64,000 nt of DNA, from the NCBI RefSeq assembly GCF_004365965.1, contig NZ_SOEB01000002.1, positions 124,001 through 188,000 on the forward strand. The letters are read 5' to 3'. Shown here piece after piece: positions 17,383-25,528 of the stretch (its first letter is position 1; each line of letters opens with the position of its first letter). Origin of the DNA: Rhodovulum visakhapatnamense. Lineage in GTDB: Bacteria; Pseudomonadota; Alphaproteobacteria; Rhodobacterales; Rhodobacteraceae. The position numbers and the translations under genes are program-made. The notes beneath the pieces were generated by a model that saw nothing but the letters and a program-made list of their open reading frames with translations, was not told the DNA's origin and ran no database searches.

Positions 17383-18160
17383 GGGCGGCCTCCGGCTCGG
17401 CGACGGGCGCGCCCAGATAGGCGGCGATCACATCGGGGTTGCGGCTGACCGTGGCCGGGTCGCCCTCGGCGATCTTCTCGCCATGGTCCAGCACCACGAT
17501 ATGGGTCGAGATTCGCATCACCAGCTTCATGTCATGCTCGACCAGCAGGATGGCGATGCCCGATTGTGCCATCCCGGCGATCAGCCGGTCGATTTCCTCG
17601 GTCTCGACCGCGTTGCAGCCCGCGGCGGGTTCGTCCAGCAACAAGAGCCGCGGCGCGGTGGCCAGCGCCCGGGCGATTTCCAGCCGCTTGAGCGCACCAT
17701 AGGACAGCTCGCCCGCCTCGCGGTCGGCCGCGCGGTCGAGCCCGACCCGGGCCAGCAGATCGCGCGCGCCCGCAAGCGCCCCGGCCGACCGGCGGCGCGC
17801 GCCCGGCAGCGCCAGCAGGTCGGCCATCAAGGCCCCGCTTTCGCGCAGATGAAACCCGGTCGCGGCGTTTTCCAGCACGCTCATCGCCGGAAAGATCTGC
17901 AGGTTCTGGAAGGTGCGCGACAGACCACGGCGCGCCAGAAGATGCGGCGCCATCCCGGTCACGTCCTCGCCGTCAAGCCGCACCCTTCCCGCGCCGGGCA
18001 GGTAGACGCCCGAGATCATGTTGAACAGCGTGGTCTTGCCCGCCCCGTTCGGCCCGATGATCGACACGATCTCGCCGGGCGCGACAGTCAGGCCCACATC
18101 ATGGACGGCGCGCACGCCGCCGAACGCGATGCCCAGCCCCTCGACCGACAGAAGGCTCAT
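17369..18160 (-). CDS. ABC transporter ATP-binding protein, LivG type
   Basis: 263 residues beginning MSLLSVEGLGIAFGG. It contains Walker A GPNGAGKTT, the LivG motif LSRTFQNLQIF, the signature LSYGALKRLEIARAL and Walker B LLLLDEPAAG. The ATG (18160-18158) overlaps the LivM stop by four bases. The long open frame upstream of it runs through livM in a different frame and is not coding. It works with LivF to energise LivHM. Confidence 0.88.
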   Translation of the reverse strand: MSLLSVEGLGIAFGGVRAVHDVGLTVAPGEIVSIIGPNGAGKTTLFNMISGVYLPGAGRVRLDGEDVTGMAPHLLARRGLSRTFQNLQIFPAMSVLENAATGFHLRESGALMADLLALPGARRRSAGALAGARDLLARVGLDRAADREAGELSYGALKRLEIARALATAPRLLLLDEPAAGCNAVETEEIDRLIAGMAQSGIAILLVEHDMKLVMRISTHIVVLDHGEKIAEGDPATVSRNPDVIAAYLGAPVAEPEAAHADG

Positions 18161-19113
18161 TCGCCCCTCCCCCTCAGCTTGCGTGCCAGCGACGGGATCA
18201 GCCCCTCGGGCAGGAAGATCATGACGAGGATCATCACCGCGCCCAGCACCATCTGTTCGTAGTCGGCAAAGACCGTCAGCACCTGCGGCAGCAGCGTCAG
18301 GATCACCGCGCCGAAGATCGCGCCGATGACCGAGCCGACGCCGCCCAGCACCGCCATGGTGACCATCTCGATCGAATGCATGAAGCCCGCCACGTCGGGC
18401 GTGATGAACCGGTTCTGCATCGCCAGCAGCGAGCCCGCGACCGAGGCATAGACCGCCGAAATGGTGAAGGCCTGCAGTTTCAGCCGGGCGACGTCGATGC
18501 CGACGGTCCGCGCCGCCACCTCGGACCCGTGCAGCGCCCGCAGCGCCCGGCCGGTCGGGCTGGCCTGCAGGTTCAGCGCGGCCCAGGCCCCGATCAGCAG
18601 GCACAGCCCGCAGCACCAGTACCAGAATTCGCCGCCGGTCAGCTTCAGCCCCAGATCCTTCAGCAGATCGCGCAGCCCCGGATCGGGCACCGCCATGCCG
18701 TCGGGCCCGCCGGTCAGCGCGCGTTCGTTGCCGAGAACCATGGCGACGAGGATGCCGAAGCCGAGGCTTGCCACGGCCAGGTAATAGCCCTTGAGCCGGA
18801 GGATCGGGCGGCCGACGAGCCAGGCCACCGCGGCGGAGACGAGGGCGCCGAGGACCACCGCCAGCAGCGGATGCAGCCCCAGATGCCCCGGCGCCAGCGC
18901 CGAGGCATAGGCTCCGATCCCGGCGAACCCGGCATGGCCGAGGCTGATCTGCCCGGCATAGCCCGTCAGGATCACGATGCCGATCACCGCCAGCCCGTTG
19001 ACGAAGATCAGCGCACCGACCCGGAAGTAATAGCCCGAGGGAAAGAACAGCGGCAAAAGCGCGATCAGCAGGAAGAGGATCAGAAGCTGGGTCCATTTCG
19101 CGGAAGGGCGCAT
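18157..19113 (-). CDS. ABC transporter permease, LivM type
   Basis: 318 residues with about ten hydrophobic helices and the LivM signatures GYAGQISLGHAGFAGIGAY (near 50) and GRALRALHGSEVAARTVGID. The ATG at 19113 is used here; a GTG three codons upstream (19122) would overlap the LivH stop as GTGA and is an equally good start. It forms the translocation pore with LivH. Confidence 0.87.
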   Translation of the reverse strand: MRPSAKWTQLLILFLLIALLPLFFPSGYYFRVGALIFVNGLAVIGIVILTGYAGQISLGHAGFAGIGAYASALAPGHLGLHPLLAVVLGALVSAAVAWLVGRPILRLKGYYLAVASLGFGILVAMVLGNERALTGGPDGMAVPDPGLRDLLKDLGLKLTGGEFWYWCCGLCLLIGAWAALNLQASPTGRALRALHGSEVAARTVGIDVARLKLQAFTISAVYASVAGSLLAMQNRFITPDVAGFMHSIEMVTMAVLGGVGSVIGAIFGAVILTLLPQVLTVFADYEQMVLGAVMILVMIFLPEGLIPSLARKLRGRGE

Positions 19114-19118
19114 GCCGG

Positions 19119-19991
19119 TCACACCCTCTCGGTCCCGGCGCGGCCGAACAGGCCCTGCGGCATGGCGAACAGCACCCCGAGGATGACGATGAAGGCCACC
19201 GCCTCCTTGTAGTGCGAACTGACATAGCCCGCCGTCAGCGCCTCGAAGAGCCCCAGCAGGATCCCGCCCGCCAGCGCCCCCTTGGGATTGCCCATGCCGC
19301 CCAGCATGGCGGCCGCGAACCCCTTCAGCGCAAGGCCCACACCCACATCGTAGCTGACCAGCGTGATCGGGGTGACGAGAACGCCCGCCAGCGCCCCGAT
19401 CGCGGCCGACAGCCCGAAGGCCAACGTCATCACCCAACCGGTATTGATGCCGACAAGCTGCGCCGCCGTCCGGTTGTTCGAGGTCGCCAGCACCGCCTTG
19501 CCGGTCAGCGTGCGGGTGAAGAAGGCCCAGAGCCCGACGAAGACCGCCAGCGCCCCGCCGATCACCCAGAGGCTTTGCGGCAGGATCGTCGCCCCCATCA
19601 CCCGGATCGGATCGTCGCCCGAAAAGGCCGGCAGCCCGTGCAACTGCTTGTCGAAGATCAGCTGGGCCGCGCCCCGGATCAGGATCGAGGCGCCGATGGT
19701 GATGATGATGACCGACACGACCGGCGCGCCGCGCGCGGGCTCGATGGCGAGCCGATTGAGCGCGACCCCCAGCGCGGCTGTCGCAAGGATCGCCCCAAGC
19801 GCCGCCAGCGGCAGCGGCAGCCCCGCGAGATGCGCGAAGACCGTGATCATGCCCCCCAGCATGACGAATTCGCCCTGGGCGAAATTCACCACGTCGGAGG
19901 CGTTGTAGATGATGGTGAAGCCGAGGGCGACCAGCGCATAGACCGCGCCGACCGTCACCCCGGAAAAGACAAACTGCATCAGCGCGTCCAT
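19119..19991 (-). CDS. ABC transporter permease, LivH type
   Basis: 290 residues, eight or more helices, with the LivH opening GVTVGAVYALVALGFTIIY and ASDVVNFAQGEFVMLGG near residue 35. The MGNPKGALAGGILLGL element is near 235. It lies 82 bases after the binding-protein gene and is coupled to LivM. The ligand is unknown; adjacency to phenylacetate genes suggests an aromatic or aryl carboxylic acid. Confidence 0.88.
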   Translation of the reverse strand: MDALMQFVFSGVTVGAVYALVALGFTIIYNASDVVNFAQGEFVMLGGMITVFAHLAGLPLPLAALGAILATAALGVALNRLAIEPARGAPVVSVIIITIGASILIRGAAQLIFDKQLHGLPAFSGDDPIRVMGATILPQSLWVIGGALAVFVGLWAFFTRTLTGKAVLATSNNRTAAQLVGINTGWVMTLAFGLSAAIGALAGVLVTPITLVSYDVGVGLALKGFAAAMLGGMGNPKGALAGGILLGLFEALTAGYVSSHYKEAVAFIVILGVLFAMPQGLFGRAGTERV

Positions 19992-20073
19992 GGACGTCTC
20001 CGTGCCTCGGGCGTTCGGGGAAGGGGGCGGCGCGGACCCGGCGCCGCCCGGAGGGGCCTCTGTCGACAGGATG

Positions 20074-21216
20074 TCAGTCGACGGGCACCCAGCCGCCGTC
20101 CCGGATCTCGAGCAGGCGGAAGGCCGACAAATCGAGCCCCAGATGGTCGTCGGCGCTGAAGCTGTAGGTGCCGGTGGTGCCGACCAGCCCCGAGGTCGCC
20201 TCGAGCGCGTCGCGGATCGCGACCGGATCGTCGCCGCCCGCCCGCGAGATGGCATCGACCAGAAGCGCGAAGGCGTCATGGGCATAGCCGCCGAAGGTCG
20301 AGACATCCATGCCGTAGGCGGCCTCGAACTCGGCCTTGTAGGCCTGCACCACGGCGCGCTGCGGATCGTCCTCGGCCAGCTGGCCCGCGATCAGCAGCGC
20401 GGTGCCCGGCAGCCGCAGCCCCTCGGCCGCATCGGCGCCCGCCAGCTCGATGAAGGCGTCCGAGGCCACCCCGTGCGACTGGTAGAAGGGCAGGTCGATG
20501 CCAAGCTGGTGGTAGTTGCGGGTGACGATGGCCGGGCCCTGGCCGAAGCCCGGGTTCAGCACCGCCTGCACGCCCCCGGTGCCGCGGATCTTGGTCAGCT
20601 GGGGCGTCACGTCGGCATCCTTGGGGCCATAGGTCTCGTCGGCGACGATCTCGATGCCGAACTGGCCCACCACGTCCTTGCACTGGGCCTGCATCGAGGC
20701 CCCGAACCCGTCCGTGCCCGAGATCATGCCGATCTTTTCGATGCCCCGCGCCGCCATGTCGGTGAAGATCTTCTCGCAGGCCATGCGGTCGGTATGGGGC
20801 GTCTTGAAGACGAAGGGCCGCACCGGATCGACGATGCTGACAGCACCCGCCAGCGATACGAAGGGGATCTCGTTGTCTTCGGCCACCGACAGGATCGACA
20901 TGGTGGTGCCGGTGGTCGAGCCGCCGATGATCGCCACCACCTCGTCATCCTCGACCAGCCGGGTGGCGAAGGTCAGTGCCTTGTTCGGATCGCCGCCATC
21001 GTCATACAGCACCAGCTCGACCGGCTCGCCATCGATGCCGCCCGCGGCATTCAGCGCCTCGACCATCATTTCCAGCGTCTTGGCCTCGGGATCGCCGAGA
21101 AACGAGGCGGGGCCGGTGGCCGACAGGCTTGCGCCCAGCCGGATCTCGGCAAGGCCTGGCCCGGCCGCGCCAAGCGCGGCGATCAGCGCCAGGGCTGTCG
21201 TCGTGAGGGTCTTCAA
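20074..21216 (-). CDS. ABC transporter substrate-binding protein, LivK type (TTG start)
   Basis: 380 residues. A signal peptide KTLTTTALALIAALGAAGPGLA precedes a type I periplasmic binding fold (IRLGASLSATGPASFLGDPE, then the hinge region GGSTTGTTMSIL). The start is taken as TTG 21216 because a strong GGGAGGA lies eight bases upstream and the signal peptide begins there; the frame is open to 21309, but that extension has no signal-peptide character. First gene of the Liv operon, divergent from paaG, with a TetR-type operator between them. Confidence 0.85.
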   Translation of the reverse strand: MKTLTTTALALIAALGAAGPGLAEIRLGASLSATGPASFLGDPEAKTLEMMVEALNAAGGIDGEPVELVLYDDGGDPNKALTFATRLVEDDEVVAIIGGSTTGTTMSILSVAEDNEIPFVSLAGAVSIVDPVRPFVFKTPHTDRMACEKIFTDMAARGIEKIGMISGTDGFGASMQAQCKDVVGQFGIEIVADETYGPKDADVTPQLTKIRGTGGVQAVLNPGFGQGPAIVTRNYHQLGIDLPFYQSHGVASDAFIELAGADAAEGLRLPGTALLIAGQLAEDDPQRAVVQAYKAEFEAAYGMDVSTFGGYAHDAFALLVDAISRAGGDDPVAIRDALEATSGLVGTTGTYSFSADDHLGLDLSAFRLLEIRDGGWVPVD

Positions 21217-21379
21217 GGTTCTGTCCTCCCAGATCAGATCTTTTTTGGTCCTGCGCTCCCGGCAGGGCGAAACCGCGTCGCGCCAAGGGCCGATGCGCGC
21301 GCGGGCCACACCATGGCCAACGCGTTCCTCCCCACACGGCCGTGCCGATCTGCCCCGATCCTCCTGACGGATATTATTG

Positions 21380-21393
21380 ACCGACCGGACGGT
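21380..21393. promoter_or_regulatory. Candidate TetR-family operator between livK and paaG
   Basis: ACCGACCGGACGGT is a 14-bp palindrome with only two mismatched positions (consensus ACCGwCCGGwCGGT). It lies in an AT-flanked stretch of the divergent promoter, 38 bases before the paaG start. Palindromes of the ACCGACCGG-CGGT kind are frequent TetR-family operators, and a TetR gene ends the paaGIK operon. Inference from context. Confidence 0.5.
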
Positions 21394-21431
21394 TTATGCA
21401 AGAAGATTTTGAGGAAGACGGGAGGAGAGAG

Positions 21432-22226
21432 ATGGCAGACTCGCACAGCGTTCTGGCGACGCTGGACCGGGGGGTGCTTCGGCTGGTGCTGAACCGGCCA
21501 CAGAAGCTTAACGCCTTCAACGAGGACATGCATAGGGCGCTCCGGTCGCAGCTGGACCGCGCGCATGAGGACGCCGCCGTCCGGGCGGTGCTGCTGACCG
21601 GGGCCGGGCGCGGCTTTTCGGCGGGGCAGGATCTGGGCGACCGCGATCCGCGCCGGGGTGGGCCGCCGCCCGATCTGGGCCATACGCTCGAGACCTTCTA
21701 CAACCCCATGCTCCGCCGTCTGCGCAGCCTTGAAAAACCGGTGATCTGCGCGGTGAACGGGGTCGCGGCCGGGGCCGGGGCGAATATCGCGCTGGCCTGC
21801 GACATCGTGCTGGCCGCGCGCTCGGCGACATTCATCCAGGCCTTTTCGAAAATCGGACTGGTGCCCGACGCCGGAGGCAGCTGGTCGCTGACCCGAATTC
21901 TGGGCGAGCCCCGCGCCAAGGCGCTGGCGATGACCGCCGAGCCCCTGCCAGCCGAGACCGCCGCCGAATGGGGGCTGATCTGGAAGGCGGTCGAGGACGA
22001 GGCGCTGATGGACGAGGCGACCGCGCTGGCCGAACGGCTGGCGGCCGGTCCGACGCTGGGGCTTGGGCTGACCAAGCGGCTGATCCAGACCGCCTCGGGC
22101 GGCAGCTTCGATGCCCAGCTCGATCTGGAACGCGACGCCCAGCGCCGCGCCGGGCAAAGCGCCGATTATGCCGAGGGCGTCACCGCCTTTCTGGAAAAAC
22201 GCGCGCCTGTCTTCCGGGGGCAGTAG
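21432..22226 (+). CDS. paaG: Enoyl-CoA hydratase/isomerase, PaaG type
   Basis: 264 residues, the size of PaaG (1,2-epoxyphenylacetyl-CoA isomerase). Crotonase features: GRGFSAGQDLGDRD near residue 55, as in PaaG rather than general hydratases, GAGANIALACDIVLAA near 110, and GLVPDAGGSW near 140, where the Asp is the family acid. ATG 21432 follows GGAGGAGAGAG. It heads an operon with paaI and paaK and would convert the ring epoxide made by PaaABCDE to the oxepin. Confidence 0.87.
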   Translation: MADSHSVLATLDRGVLRLVLNRPQKLNAFNEDMHRALRSQLDRAHEDAAVRAVLLTGAGRGFSAGQDLGDRDPRRGGPPPDLGHTLETFYNPMLRRLRSLEKPVICAVNGVAAGAGANIALACDIVLAARSATFIQAFSKIGLVPDAGGSWSLTRILGEPRAKALAMTAEPLPAETAAEWGLIWKAVEDEALMDEATALAERLAAGPTLGLGLTKRLIQTASGGSFDAQLDLERDAQRRAGQSADYAEGVTAFLEKRAPVFRGQ

Positions 22227-22242
22227 GATGGAGGCCCCCGAT

Positions 22243-22689
22243 ATGAAACCTGAAAAGACCCCGCAGGACCTGGCCGAGGCCTGCGCTGCCGCGATGTGGA
22301 ACGACGACAGCGCGGCGCGGCGGCTCGACATGCGGCTTGAGCACATCGCGCCCGGGCAGGCGACGCTGTCGATGACCCTGACCGAGGCGATGACCAACGG
22401 TCATGGCATCGCCCATGGCGGCTATATCTTCACGCTGGCCGACACCGCCTTCGCCTATGCCTGCAACAGCTATGACGCGGTGACCGTGGCGCAGCACTGC
22501 GCGGTCACCTATCTGGCGCCCGGCCATGTCGGCGATCGGCTGACCGCCGCCGCGCGCGAGCTGTCGCGCAGCGGGCGGTCGGGCCTCTACGATGTGCGCG
22601 TCACCAATCAGGACGGAACCGCCATCGCCGAATTCCGCGGAAACTCGCGCACGATCCGGGGCCATCTGCTGCCCCGGACCGATGCCTAG
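22243..22689 (+). CDS. paaI: Hydroxyphenylacetyl-CoA thioesterase, PaaI type
   Basis: 148 residues, hotdog fold. The GHGIAHGGYIFTLADTAFAYA stretch around residue 55 carries the Asp and His-Gly-Gly pattern of PaaI thioesterases, which release CoA from hydroxylated phenylacetyl-CoA dead-end products. ATG 22243 has GGAGG eight bases upstream; an earlier ATG at 22228 (five codons longer) has a weaker site. It lies 16 bases after paaG. Confidence 0.87.
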   Translation: MKPEKTPQDLAEACAAAMWNDDSAARRLDMRLEHIAPGQATLSMTLTEAMTNGHGIAHGGYIFTLADTAFAYACNSYDAVTVAQHCAVTYLAPGHVGDRLTAAARELSRSGRSGLYDVRVTNQDGTAIAEFRGNSRTIRGHLLPRTDA

Positions 22690-22713
22690 ACCTGGGCCGA
22701 AAGGGAGGACCCA

Positions 22714-24024
22714 ATGACCGATCTGACCCCGACGAAGGACATCCTCGATCCGATCGAGACCGCCTCGCGCGACGAGATCGCGGCGCTTCAGTTCCACCGC
22801 ATGAAGCGGACGCTGAAGCATGCCTATGAAAATTCCGCCTTCTACCGCAAACGCTTCGACGATCATGGCGTGCATCCCGAAGAGCTGCACTGCCTCGCCG
22901 ATCTGGCCCGCTTCCCGTTCACGACAAAGACCGACCTGCGCGACAGCTATCCGTTCGGCATGTTCGCCACCCCGCGCGAGGCCCTCGTGCGCATCCATGC
23001 CTCGTCGGGCACCACCGGCAAACCCACGGTGGTGGGCTATACCCAGCACGACATCGACGTCTGGGCCGATCTGATGGCCCGCTCGATCCGCGCCTCGGGC
23101 GGGCGCAAGGGCGACATCGCCCATGTCGCCTATGGCTACGGGCTCTTCACCGGCGGGCTCGGGGCGCATTACGGCGCCGAGCGGCTGGGTTGTACCGTGG
23201 TGCCGATGTCGGGCGGCATGACCGAACGCCAGGTCACGCTGATCCAGGACTTCCGCCCCTCGATCATCATGGTCACGCCCTCCTACATGCTGTCGATCCT
23301 CGACGAGTTCCGCCGCCAGGGGATCGACCCGCGCGCCAGTTCGCTCAAGGTCGGCATCTTCGGCGCCGAGCCCTGGACCAACGCCATGCGCCGCGAGATC
23401 GAGGAGGCCTTCGACATGCATGCGGTCGACATCTACGGCCTGTCCGAGGTGATGGGGCCGGGCGTCGCCTGCGAATGCGTGGAATCGAAGGACGGGCTGC
23501 ATATCTGGGAAGATCACTTCTACCCCGAGATCATCGACCCCGAGACCGGCGCCGTGCTGCCCGATGGCGAGATGGGCGAGCTGGTCTTCACCACGCTAAC
23601 CAAGGAAGGCCTGCCCATGGTGCGCTACCGCACCCGCGACCTGACCCGGCTTCTGCCGGGCTCGGTGCGCTCGATGCGGCGGATGGAAAAGATCACCGGG
23701 CGCACCGACGACATGATCATCCTGCGGGGCGTCAACGTCTTCCCGACCCAGATCGAGGAGCAGATCCTGAAATGCCCCGGGCTCGCGCCCCATTTCCAGA
23801 TCGAGCTGACCCGGCAGGGCCGCATGGACGCGATGACCGTGCATGTCGAATGCCATGCCAGCCACGGCACCGCCGAGGCACGGCACGCCTCGGCGGGCGA
23901 ACTGGCCCATCACATCAAGTCGGTGATAGGGGTCAGCACCCGGATCGAGGTGCACGACCCCGAAGGCGTCGAGCGCTCGGCGGGCAAGGCCCGGCGCGTC
24001 GTCGACCGCCGGCCGAAGGATTGA
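22714..24024 (+). CDS. paaK: Phenylacetate-CoA ligase
   Basis: 436 residues, the normal PaaK length. It has the adenylate-forming motif ASSGTTGKPTVVGYT near residue 93, YGLSEVMGPGVACEC near 240 and RTDDMIILRGVNVFPTQIEE near 330, which is characteristic of PaaK. It activates phenylacetate to phenylacetyl-CoA in the cytoplasm. GGGAGG lies nine bases before the ATG. Confidence 0.92.
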   Translation: MTDLTPTKDILDPIETASRDEIAALQFHRMKRTLKHAYENSAFYRKRFDDHGVHPEELHCLADLARFPFTTKTDLRDSYPFGMFATPREALVRIHASSGTTGKPTVVGYTQHDIDVWADLMARSIRASGGRKGDIAHVAYGYGLFTGGLGAHYGAERLGCTVVPMSGGMTERQVTLIQDFRPSIIMVTPSYMLSILDEFRRQGIDPRASSLKVGIFGAEPWTNAMRREIEEAFDMHAVDIYGLSEVMGPGVACECVESKDGLHIWEDHFYPEIIDPETGAVLPDGEMGELVFTTLTKEGLPMVRYRTRDLTRLLPGSVRSMRRMEKITGRTDDMIILRGVNVFPTQIEEQILKCPGLAPHFQIELTRQGRMDAMTVHVECHASHGTAEARHASAGELAHHIKSVIGVSTRIEVHDPEGVERSAGKARRVVDRRPKD

Positions 24025-24076
24025 ACAGGACGGGCGGGGCCGGACCCCGCCCCCGAACTTGAGAAAGCAGGACCGG

Positions 24077-24673
24077 ATGGCACGGACGCGGGCCGAGGAT
24101 TTCGAACGGAAACAGCGCAACCTTCTTCTGGACGCGGCGCGCGTCTTTGCCGAACAGGGCATGGAAAAGGCCTCGATGGCCCAGATCGCGGCCGAGGCCG
24201 GGGTCTCGAAGTCCTTGCTTTATCACTACTATCCCAGCAAGGACGCGCTGATCTTCTCGATCATCGAAACCCACCTGACCGAGCTTGACGATGCGCTGGC
24301 CGAGGCCGACAGACCGGACGCAGCCCCCGAGGACCGGCTGCGCCTGCTGGTGCGCACGGTGCTGGAAAAGTACCGGGGCGCGGACGATCAGCACAAGGTG
24401 CAGCTGAACGCCGCCGCAGCGCTGTCGCCCGACCAGCGCGCATGTCTGACCGAGATCGAGCGCCGGATCGTACGCCGCTTCTCGGCGGTCTTGACCGAGA
24501 TCCGGCCAGAATTGAAAGGCCCGGGCACGATGCTGATGCCGGTGACGATGTCGCTCTTCGGGATGATGAACTGGGTCTACATGTGGTTCAAGGAAGGCGG
24601 CCCGATCAGCCGCGACGACTATGCCGATCTCGCCACCAGATTGATGCTGGGCGGTCTCGGAAACCTCGACTGA
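24077..24673 (+). CDS. TetR-family regulator of the paa genes (probable)
   Basis: 198 residues. The N-terminal helix-turn-helix (about 10-55) has FAEQGMEKASMAQIAAEAGVSKSLLYHYYPSKDAL, with the YHYYPSK recognition-helix end of TetR proteins. The C-terminal part is a ligand domain of the PaaR-like class. It follows paaK by 52 bases on the same strand, so it is probably co-transcribed and autoregulated through the operator at 21380. ATG 24077 is preferred over TTG 24059, which has no ribosome site. Confidence 0.82.
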   Translation: MARTRAEDFERKQRNLLLDAARVFAEQGMEKASMAQIAAEAGVSKSLLYHYYPSKDALIFSIIETHLTELDDALAEADRPDAAPEDRLRLLVRTVLEKYRGADDQHKVQLNAAAALSPDQRACLTEIERRIVRRFSAVLTEIRPELKGPGTMLMPVTMSLFGMMNWVYMWFKEGGPISRDDYADLATRLMLGGLGNLD

Positions 24674-24685
24674 TCGAGCCGTCTC

Positions 24686-24976
24686 GTGCCGGAGACGGTC
24701 CGGGCAGGTGCCGCGGATACGCAAGCATCATCTGTCGCTCAGTTCGAGCGACAGATGATCCTTGAACGGCAACGGGAGCGGATCGCCAAGGCGAAGGCTG
24801 ACGGGAAGTACAAGGGTCGGAAGCCCAGCGCCCGAATGAAGAAGGCGGATGCCCTGGCATTTCTGGGGCAGGGGGTCGGCAAACGGCGGGTCGTACGGAA
24901 CCTCGGTATCTCGGAAAGGTCGGTCTACCGGATCACTTGCCAGTATGTCGTAAAGGCTGACTTAAATGGGGGCTGA
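24686..24976 (+). pseudogene. Serine resolvase/invertase remnant, C-terminal part only
   Basis: The frame gives about 96 residues. From residue 16 on it reads QFERQMILERQRERIAKAKADGKYKGRKPS and then a helix-turn-helix ending LGISERSVYRI, which is the end of the catalytic-domain long helix plus the DNA-binding domain of Tn3/Hin-type serine recombinases. The catalytic N-terminal domain (about 110 residues with the active Ser) is absent. The first 15 residues do not resemble the family. It looks like the leftover of a deleted mobile element and sits 130 bases from a tRNA gene. Confidence 0.75.
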
Positions 24977-25107
24977 GGGACGGAGAAGGGGTCGAAGGGG
25001 CGGGAGATCCTTCAAGAAAGGGGCGTGTGTGGTAGACGTGTGCGGTTGAAAATATCTCCGCCAAAAATTCACACTTTAAATCAACACGATGCATATTTTT
25101 CGCAGAG

Positions 25108-25195
25108 TGGCGGAAGGGGTGGGATTCGAACCCACGGATGCTTGCACATCGGCGGTTTTCAAGACCGCTGCAATAGACCTCTCTGCCACCCTTCC
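25108..25195 (-). tRNA. tRNA-Ser (anticodon UGA)
   Basis: Read on the minus strand: acceptor GGAAGGG pairs with CCCTTCC, followed by discriminator G and an encoded CCA. The anticodon arm is GCGGT-CTTGAAA-ACCGC, anticodon TGA. A long variable arm of the serine type follows, and the T arm is GTGGG-TTCGAAT-CCCAC. Length with CCA is 88. It decodes UCA and by wobble other UCN codons. Confidence 0.95.
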
Positions 25196-25240
25196 GTCGT
25201 TGGCTCTCAAGACTGAAGCCTTCAGCCACTCGGCCACGGT
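25196..25240 (-). other. Partial tRNA-Ser-like copy directly 5' of tRNA-Ser
   Basis: On the minus strand the 40 bases before the tRNA read GTGGCCGAGTGGCTGAAGG then CTTCAGTCTTGAGAGCC. These align base for base with the D arm and anticodon region of the adjacent tRNA-Ser (TGGCnGAGnGG..., GTCTTGA-A-CC). The anticodon stem is no longer paired and no variable arm, T arm or acceptor partner follows, so it cannot be a functional tRNA. It is best read as a decayed partial tandem duplicate. Confidence 0.55.
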
Positions 25241-25251
25241 TTCGTGGTTGT

Positions 25252-25283
25252 CGGCCCCCGGTTCCCAGGGAAACCGGGGGCCG
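25252..25283. repeat. Long GC-rich inverted repeat
   Basis: CGGCCCCCGGTTCCC (25252-25266) is followed, after a single A, by GGGAAACCGGGGGCCG (25268-25283), its inverted copy with one extra A. The RNA would form a very stable hairpin. It lies upstream of the tRNA-Ser on the tRNA strand. There is no T tract on either side, so terminator function is uncertain. Confidence 0.6.
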
Positions 25284-25528
25284 CGCAAACCTCGTCAGGC
25301 TTAGCCGGAACCGCCGGGCGCGACAACAGGCTTGTGCCCCGGGCGCGACCGCGCAGGCCGGCGGGGCGGGCAAATGCGGCGCCCGTCGGGGCAAGCCTTT
25401 CCTTGCATCACCTCTGACGATATGATTCGCGCGGATCTTGCACCGGTCGGCCAGCATTTGGCCGGAGTCGGCCGGGCGCAGAGGACGACGACGCCGCACG
25501 GCAAACGTGCGCGAAACAGGGGCGATGC

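Noticed and set aside
25089-25304. Plus-strand frame translating as a GVGFEPTDA-type protein
   Set aside because: This is the well-known spurious translation of the antisense of tRNA-Ser; the tRNA gene at 25108-25195 explains it.
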